Translations under genes and position numbers: made by a program
Shown here: positions 59,302 to 64,000 of the stretch, piece by piece
Numbering within the stretch: the stretch's first letter is position 1
Layout of the letters: the number at the start of each line of letters is the position of its first letter
The notes under the pieces: model-generated
Told to the model about the DNA's origin: nothing
Seen by the model: the letters and a program-made list of their open reading frames with translations, nothing else
Databases searched by the model: none
Assembly (NCBI GenBank): GCA_035652815.1
Contig: DASRDB010000011.1
Span: forward strand, 62,001 to 126,000
DNA: 64,000 nucleotides
Reading direction: 5' to 3'
From: DASRDB01 sp035652815
GTDB lineage: Bacteria > Chloroflexota > Ktedonobacteria > Ktedonobacterales > Ktedonobacteraceae

Positions 59302-60467
59302 GCTTTTCTCTCCTGCGCGTCCAGGTCAGGCGCGCTTGATGGCGAGCCGCTTGCCAGGGTGAATGAGAAACAACTTCCCTCGCCGTCCCGACCTGTGCTT
59401 TCTACCCAGATCGTTCCTCCCATCGCCTCTGCCAGTTGCTTGCAGATCGCCAGGCCAAGTCCGCTTCCAGGCTGCGCACTCGCCACCGCGCCTGGTAGTC
59501 GTGTAAACCGTTCAAACACCCGGGCCTGGTATTCGGGCGGGATACCGGGTCCCTCATCTCGGACGCGCACGCAGACCATACCGGCCTGCCCGTCTGGCTG
59601 ATCGGCTGCGCTCAAGCAAGACGCGCTTACTGTAATAGCCGTCCCCGAGGGCGTATACTTGCAGGCATTGGTCAGGAGATTGCGCATAATCTGGCGCACG
59701 CAGCGCGGATCTGCATGCACCTGTAAGGAATCGTCAATGTCTAGTTTAATGGGATGATTTTGCAGCAGACGCGAGTCGCAGTGGGCCAGCGCTGTATGAA
59801 CCTCGTGGCGCAAAGAAAAGACACTCGTGTGAAGCGACTGCTGCATTGTGGATGCCTGTAGCATCTCTTTGGTGGCCTGAATTAAATTTAGCAGTTCATC
59901 ACATCCACTGCGGGCCAGCGCGATGAAGCGGGCCTGTGTTGCCGCGTCAAGATTGTTCCCATACGTTTCTAACAGTTCCAGGTAGCCATCAGTCTGCGTC
60001 AAGGAAGCGGGCAATTCATGGTTGAGGTCTTGCAGCGCCTGGTCTTTCCATTGATTCAGCGCGTGTTCTCGCTCGTAGACTTGCTGAAGACGTTCAACAT
60101 GCTTCCGTTCAGCCAGCAACGAGCGCATCGCAACGTTCAGCGCGCTCACTCCCAGGCACACGAGCAGCCCATACAACTCTACCGCCAGGAAGAGAGCCAG
60201 CCAGGGAGAATGCCAGGTCACACCACCCGGAACCAGTTCATAATTCGCTGCCGTGAGGCAGGCGAGACAGAGCAGGCCTCCGCGCCATCCAAAAAGCCAG
60301 GATGCGCATACCAGCGCCAGCGCCGAGCCGAAATAGCTGATAGGAAACGTCAGCCCGAACAATTCCGGTAGCCCCATGCTCACAACAGAGACGACTAGAA
60401 CGAGTACCAGGCGTTTTCTGGCCGAAAGGCTCAGCAGCCGCATGAATAATGTTGACCCGCTGTACAT
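59277..60467 (-). CDS. Membrane sensor histidine kinase
   Basis: A 396-residue kinase. The N-terminal ~115 residues hold four hydrophobic segments (ISYFGSALALVCASWLFGWR, LLCLACLTAANYELV and others) resembling a DUF4118-type sensor. A short coiled coil leads to the H-box NHELPASLTQTDGYLEL (His150), which differs from the usual HELRTPL. The ATPase part is canonical: N-box MRNLLTNACKYTPSG, G1 VRDEGPGIPPEYQARVFERF, and G2 GSGLGLAICKQLAEAMGGTI. No response regulator gene is adjacent, so it is an orphan in this window. AAGGAG precedes ATG 60467. It lies downstream of the CYTH gene. Confidence 0.88.
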   Translation of the reverse strand: MYSGSTLFMRLLSLSARKRLVLVLVVSVVSMGLPELFGLTFPISYFGSALALVCASWLFGWRGGLLCLACLTAANYELVPGGVTWHSPWLALFLAVELYGLLVCLGVSALNVAMRSLLAERKHVERLQQVYEREHALNQWKDQALQDLNHELPASLTQTDGYLELLETYGNNLDAATQARFIALARSGCDELLNLIQATKEMLQASTMQQSLHTSVFSLRHEVHTALAHCDSRLLQNHPIKLDIDDSLQVHADPRCVRQIMRNLLTNACKYTPSGTAITVSASCLSAADQPDGQAGMVCVRVRDEGPGIPPEYQARVFERFTRLPGAVASAQPGSGLGLAICKQLAEAMGGTIWVESTGRDGEGSCFSFTLASGSPSSAPDLDAQERKAWQNAVKT

Positions 60468-60513
60468 ACGCGCTCCTTTGCTTTGTGGCTTGACACACTG
60501 CAAGCGAACACGA

Positions 60514-61167
60514 TCAATCAAGTCCCTGTTCTAAAGGATATGCTATGGAAAAATACTCTTCCTGATACTTTCCCTGCCGATAAGCAAGTGGATGATACTT
60601 TTGCAGCCACAACTCTACGTAACCAATATGCACCTGCCGCGCCTCCAGACCAGCAGCGAACGCCTGTATCCGCTCGATTGCCTGGGGGGTCTCGCTTTCC
60701 TCTTCACACTGGGTCTCGATTTCGAGGAAATCCCCCAACCCTTCTACATGATCTACGCACACCACCATGTTCTCATAGTGATATTCGGCCCTCTGATTCT
60801 CGATGCGCGCCAGTTCAATCAGGCTGTTCTTGTCCAGCCCGCCGTCAATGGTGTCGGCTGCCTGCCAGCGGGGCAAAAATTCGGCGAACAGCTTATTCAT
60901 TTCCGCTATCTGCTCCGGTCCCGCAGCCAGGGAGAAAGTTCGCTCCGTACAAAAGAGGTGTGCGGGCGCGGCCTGTTCATTGAACTTGAATTCCAGGCGC
61001 TGCTGATTTCTCACCCGCACAAAGACCGCCTGACCAAGCAGATCAAATGAAGGAGTATCATAGTAGACGTCCGAGTTGTGCAGGCAACGGGCGCACGTTC
61101 TCAGGTTCCTTTCCAGGCGGGCGCGAGAATCAGGAGTGATGGCAAACTTCAGCTCGACTTCAATCAT
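60514..61167 (-). CDS. CYTH-domain protein
   Basis: A 217-residue protein of the CYTH (class IV adenylate cyclase / thiamine triphosphatase) superfamily. The ExExK motif is at the N-terminus (MIEVELKF: Glu3, Glu5, Lys7). Further conserved charged strands are SDVYYDTPSFDLL, FVRVRNQQRLEFKF and YHYENMVVCVDHVEGLGDFL with EIE. These enzymes bind triphosphates in a beta-tunnel; activity may be triphosphatase or cyclase. The start overlaps the stop of the radical SAM gene by 4 bases, so the two are coupled. Confidence 0.88.
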   Translation of the reverse strand: MIEVELKFAITPDSRARLERNLRTCARCLHNSDVYYDTPSFDLLGQAVFVRVRNQQRLEFKFNEQAAPAHLFCTERTFSLAAGPEQIAEMNKLFAEFLPRWQAADTIDGGLDKNSLIELARIENQRAEYHYENMVVCVDHVEGLGDFLEIETQCEEESETPQAIERIQAFAAGLEARQVHIGYVELWLQKYHPLAYRQGKYQEEYFSIAYPLEQGLD

Positions 61168-61985
61168 TCCGTCACCACCCTCTGTTGCACCAGCGTCATT
61201 ACATCGGCGGAAGACTCAAAAGCGCGTCCTCCGCACCGTTCGATCATCGCAACCAGCCGGTGGAAACGATCGATATCTTCGTAGCGCTTCCAGGTAGGTT
61301 CGTGCGCCGACCAGGAGACTGTAACCGCCTGGCTGGGAACCCTCTCAAGCGTTTCGCGTGGGATGAAACGCGCGAATTGCCCGCGTCTATCGACGTAAAG
61401 CGGCCCCACCACAAAACCCTCACTTCCAGCCTGCACACCTTCTATCACGACGCGCTCGTATTCCTCGTCAGAAATATGAGGCAAGATAGGACGTAGAGCG
61501 ATAAATACAGGAATGCCGATTTCTGTCAGATTGGTCACTGTGCGTATACGCTCGGCGGCTGAAGGCGTATGTGGTTCTACAACGGCAGCAGAATCCCAGC
61601 AACTGAGAGATACCAGCGCGCTTAACACGGCCCCTCTTCCATCCATATAGCTACGAATATCCTGAAGAGCGGCAAGAGTAGAACCTTCAATGAGTCCTTT
61701 CGTGCTAAAATTTATATGCTTGCCAAGCAGGGCTAAGCGGCGGAGCATCGCCAATCCTCGTTCGGGCCGCGCAAACGGGTCGCCGTCATAGCCGAACTGG
61801 ATCGTCTCGAACGAAGCCTGTTGGGCAAATGTGCGGAAATGAGTAAGTATCTCTTCCATATCGACACGCGCCAGACCGACTTCTCCGCCTCGCGTGTAGC
61901 AATAGCGACAGCCAAAGGGGCAGGGTTCTCCTACTGGAACAAGCACACGCTTCTTCTCTACCTTGAACAAGATTCGCCTGTCCAT
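61164..61985 (-). CDS. Radical SAM protein
   Basis: A 273-residue radical SAM enzyme. The [4Fe-4S] cysteines are in EPCPFGCRYCYTRGG (Cys22, Cys26, Cys29; C-x3-C-x2-C). Later parts of the barrel are FETIQFGYDGDPFARPERGL, HINFSTKGLIEGSTL, SALVSLSCWDSAAVVEPHTP and IPVFIALRPILPHISDEEYE. The layout is similar to spore-photoproduct-lyase-like and SplB-type small radical SAM proteins, but the substrate is unknown. GGAGGAATACA precedes ATG 61985. It heads a minus-strand run: radical SAM, CYTH, kinase, zinc protein. Confidence 0.87.
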   Translation of the reverse strand: MDRRILFKVEKKRVLVPVGEPCPFGCRYCYTRGGEVGLARVDMEEILTHFRTFAQQASFETIQFGYDGDPFARPERGLAMLRRLALLGKHINFSTKGLIEGSTLAALQDIRSYMDGRGAVLSALVSLSCWDSAAVVEPHTPSAAERIRTVTNLTEIGIPVFIALRPILPHISDEEYERVVIEGVQAGSEGFVVGPLYVDRRGQFARFIPRETLERVPSQAVTVSWSAHEPTWKRYEDIDRFHRLVAMIERCGGRAFESSADVMTLVQQRVVTE

Positions 61986-62645
61986 TGTATTCCTCCATTT
62001 GTCAAGAGTTTGACTACGAAGCGTGTTCGACTACTGATATATAAATCAAGAACAAATATTGTCGTGTGCTTCGCCGCTAACATAGGATTTAAAACGTCAT
62101 AAAAATAAGTATATGGAAACAAATGTTGAAGTCAACACAATTAGGAATTTTTCTGTAAATTGTAGCATTTGTTAGTGAACTGCCTTATTTGAGAAACTTG
62201 CTACTACATTGCGCATTTTCTTATGGCTGTCTCAATAACAAGGAATACAGACGGCATGGTAGAAATTGCTTTATCTAGAACGAGGCGATAATTTTGGCCG
62301 GGATAATTGATGTGTGGGGCGTTTTCTGGTTGAGGAGAACACGCGGTTCTTCTAATGTACTTTTACAACATACGAGGGAGTACTTCCCCTGTCATCCTGA
62401 GCGCAGCGAAGGATCTGCGTCCCCCGACGATTCGCGCGCCAACGCCGGAGATCCTTCGCTGCGCTCAGGATGACATGTTTGGAGAGACCCGCCTAAATTG
62501 TCAACATTCATTAGAAGAGTATTCCTAATGGTAGGGTATAACCTGTTATTCTACGCAGCAAAACGACTTCCTGGAATCCCGCTGTCGATCTGAGCGAGAG
62601 AACCGGAAGCCGTTCAACTTTGTAGTCCTGCTGGCGATGGCGCTT
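61986..62645. other. 660-base gap with a MITE-like unit
   Basis: No supportable gene. The part 62040-62340 is AT-rich and should hold the radical SAM promoter. From 62355 to 62515 there is a unit with outer ends CTAATGTACTTTTACAACAT and ATTGTCAACATTCATTAG around a family A hairpin. Confidence 0.5.
62390..62475. repeat. Family A hairpin repeat
   Basis: TGTCATCCTGAGCGCAGCG (from 62390) pairs with CGCTGCGCTCAGGATGACA (to 62475), with a GGATC/GATCC extension of the stem. Confidence 0.88.
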
Positions 62646-63689
62646 TCAGTCTGCCTCCAGGAGTTGGGAGGCGGTTATATGGTCGGTGACCAGGATATTC
62701 GCGAGACCAGCCTTGAGTGCAGCGCGAATGGCGGGGACATAGGAAGGGCCTCCACCTGCGACCATAATTGCCTGTGCGCCTTCGGCGATCCTCTGCTTGA
62801 GCATGGGGATCGGAAACCCGGTGAGATGAAAGGGTGGGGGATCTAAGAGCTGATTGATGCATCTTCCTTCCGAGTCGAAAACCCAATGGTTGATATCGAC
62901 TGCCGGGCGGTAGGCCTCGAAGGCATCCATAGCATCGCGTGAGAGAATCCCTCTCATCACAACCTCATCGTTTGTATGAGGTGTCCATACTCCGAACATG
63001 TAAACGTTGGCTTGCTCAGAAAGAAGGATGGGTTCTCGCGTGATCTTGAGACTGAGGTTCAGGTTCCTGAGCGCCTCTGGAGGCATATTAGGATTATGGG
63101 GCATAAGCGCCGGAATGCAATACCATACATGCGATGCGCCATAAGCTCTCGCGATGTCATATGCGACCAGATTGGCGTCGCCAGGGGTGGTACGCGCCTC
63201 CACGAACCCGATCATGGAGACCACCTGTAAATCGGGGAGCGGCCTGCCAGGGTTCAAGTGGGAGACAACGTTTCTCATAAACGTTCTTCCCCCGGAGACA
63301 GCGAGTACTTCTGTATCGGGAAGTATCTGATCAAGATATTCAGCGGCAGCCGCCGCGATTTCCCTGATAACATCCTCCTGCACCGTTTCGGAATTGACCT
63401 CGCTGGGATTGCGGCCCGCCACGAGTACTACATCGTCCAGGCCAAGCCCTCTACGGGCATCACGGGCCAGTTTTCTCAGGTAGCCTTCCCTCAGATCTGG
63501 CACGATCATCATTCGCACAATGCCCCGATCCTTTGCTTTCTGGAGGGCTTTGCTCACAAACTGGCGGGAAAATGATACCTGCTCTGCAATCGTCTCCTGT
63601 GAAAGGCCATCTTCATAATACATGTACGCGATCTTCCGCAGGAATTGATCATCGGCCAGTGCGTTAGCCTCTGTTGTGAACGATGGCAT
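62646..63689 (-). CDS. SorC/DeoR-family sugar-binding transcriptional regulator
   Basis: A 347-residue regulator. The N-terminal HTH is LRKIAYMYYEDGLSQETIAE with VSFSRQFVSKALQKAKDRGI, as in SorC/CggR proteins. The effector domain (about 65-347) has an isomerase-like sugar-binding fold: DTEVLAVSGGRTFMRNVVSH, VVSMIGFVEARTTPGDANLV and AQAIMVAGGGPSYVPAIRAA. Such regulators bind phosphorylated sugars. The target operon is not in view; the gene may be autoregulated because an inverted repeat flanks its promoter. GGA lies close before ATG 63689. Confidence 0.9.
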   Translation of the reverse strand: MPSFTTEANALADDQFLRKIAYMYYEDGLSQETIAEQVSFSRQFVSKALQKAKDRGIVRMMIVPDLREGYLRKLARDARRGLGLDDVVLVAGRNPSEVNSETVQEDVIREIAAAAAEYLDQILPDTEVLAVSGGRTFMRNVVSHLNPGRPLPDLQVVSMIGFVEARTTPGDANLVAYDIARAYGASHVWYCIPALMPHNPNMPPEALRNLNLSLKITREPILLSEQANVYMFGVWTPHTNDEVVMRGILSRDAMDAFEAYRPAVDINHWVFDSEGRCINQLLDPPPFHLTGFPIPMLKQRIAEGAQAIMVAGGGPSYVPAIRAALKAGLANILVTDHITASQLLEAD

Positions 63690-63740
63690 GTTTTCCAGTC
63701 CTTCCGATCACCCAAATCTTGCATGCGTTGTTTTTTTGAT

Positions 63741-63776
63741 ACTATACGGTATTTCTCTATAAAGCGCAAGTATAGT
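63741..63776 (-). promoter_or_regulatory. Promoter of the SorC-type gene with flanking inverted repeat
   Basis: On the minus strand TTGCGC (63769-63764), a 17-base spacer and TATAGT (63746-63741). ACTATAC (63741-63747) and GTATAGT (63770-63776) form a 7-base inverted repeat around the promoter, a possible operator for the regulator itself. Confidence 0.6.
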
Positions 63777-63935
63777 AACAAATCCGCTCAATGAGAACCT
63801 TCCAGAACATTGACGCGCAAATGTCACCTTTGCCGGGAAGAACAATCGCTTGCGCCAATGAAGCGGTAAAACAACTGGATGCTACTAAATAGATGAATTC
63901 TTAATGGGTGATTTGGAATGTCTTTGTTGAGGGAT

Positions 63936-64000
63936 CGGAAGCCAGCCGCACCGTGAGGAACCGGAAGCCAGCCGCAAGGGGATGGCTCTACAACGGTCGC
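63936..64000. repeat. Family B repeat, cut by the window end
   Basis: CGGAAGCCAGCCGCA occurs twice (63936-63950, 63962-63976), then continues AAGGGGATGGCTCTAC. The right arm is outside the window. The rest of 63777-63935 shows no gene. Confidence 0.75.

Overview
The window reads as chromosomal DNA from a filamentous soil Chloroflexota, most likely class Ktedonobacteria. This is inferred from recall of the gene families, not from a search. Pointers are large STAND signalling proteins with an XRE helix-turn-helix at the N-terminus, a T-box leader in front of an archaeal-type aspartyl-tRNA synthetase, sigma factors with unusual architecture, mixed GC (mostly mid-50s, with AT-richer islands near 7.4-8.0 kb and 46.0-48.1 kb), and many dispersed intergenic hairpin repeats. 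Housekeeping genes in the window are parA (partial)-parB, fumC, dnaN-recF, rplU-rpmA, citrate synthase, superoxide dismutase and aspS. No tRNA, rRNA, CRISPR array, insertion-sequence transposase or prophage was seen.

Layout: 0-6.5 kb holds the end of parA, then parB, a DinB protein, fumC, a NUDIX hydrolase, a class-V aminotransferase and a membrane protein. 6.6-15.3 kb is an accessory block: a degenerate sigma-like protein, a 1183-residue HTH/NB-ARC/WD40 protein, then on the same strand a split phosphonopyruvate-type decarboxylase, a PEP-mutase-family enzyme, a P-loop protein and a NUDIX hydrolase. Together these resemble a small phosphonate pathway. 15.4-18.3 kb is a HerA-type ATPase operon. 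18.3-25.2 kb has an Rpn-type nuclease, a GT9 glycosyltransferase and a MoxR/DUF58 operon. At 25.4 kb lies an ECF sigma factor fused to Clp_N repeats and a C4 zinc finger. 26.6-32.4 kb has a heterodimeric ABC exporter, a region with tiny ORFs, an SHMT-like PLP enzyme and an HTH protein divergent from citrate synthase. 34-41.8 kb has an enoyl-CoA hydratase, a two-part chromate transporter, a TetR-MFS pair with a visible promoter and operator, SOD, a 42-residue membrane protein, an Lrp regulator and a VIT-family protein.

42-43.8 kb carries the aspS regulatory region: promoter, T-box, terminator, an Asp-rich 16-residue leader ORF, alternative hairpins, then aspS. 46.0-48.1 kb is an AT-rich two-gene module, an OLD/AAA-type ATPase plus a PD-(D/E)XK-like protein whose frame is broken at an A6 run. 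48.1-50.5 kb is dnaN-recF. 51.3-53.7 kb is an HTH/NB-ARC/TPR protein. 53.9-57 kb has a CoA-transferase, a zinc-ribbon protein and rplU-rpmA. 57.2-62 kb has an exported protein and a minus-strand run of radical SAM, CYTH, histidine kinase and small zinc protein. 62.6-63.7 kb is a SorC-type regulator.

The most unusual items are the sigma/Clp_N/zinc-finger fusion, the Asp-rich leader ORF behind a T-box, the ATPase/nuclease module with its frameshift exactly at a stop codon, the phosphonate-like cassette with a divergent PEP mutase, and the hairpin repeats. Some of those hairpins keep their pairing through compensatory changes and sit inside longer MITE-like units.
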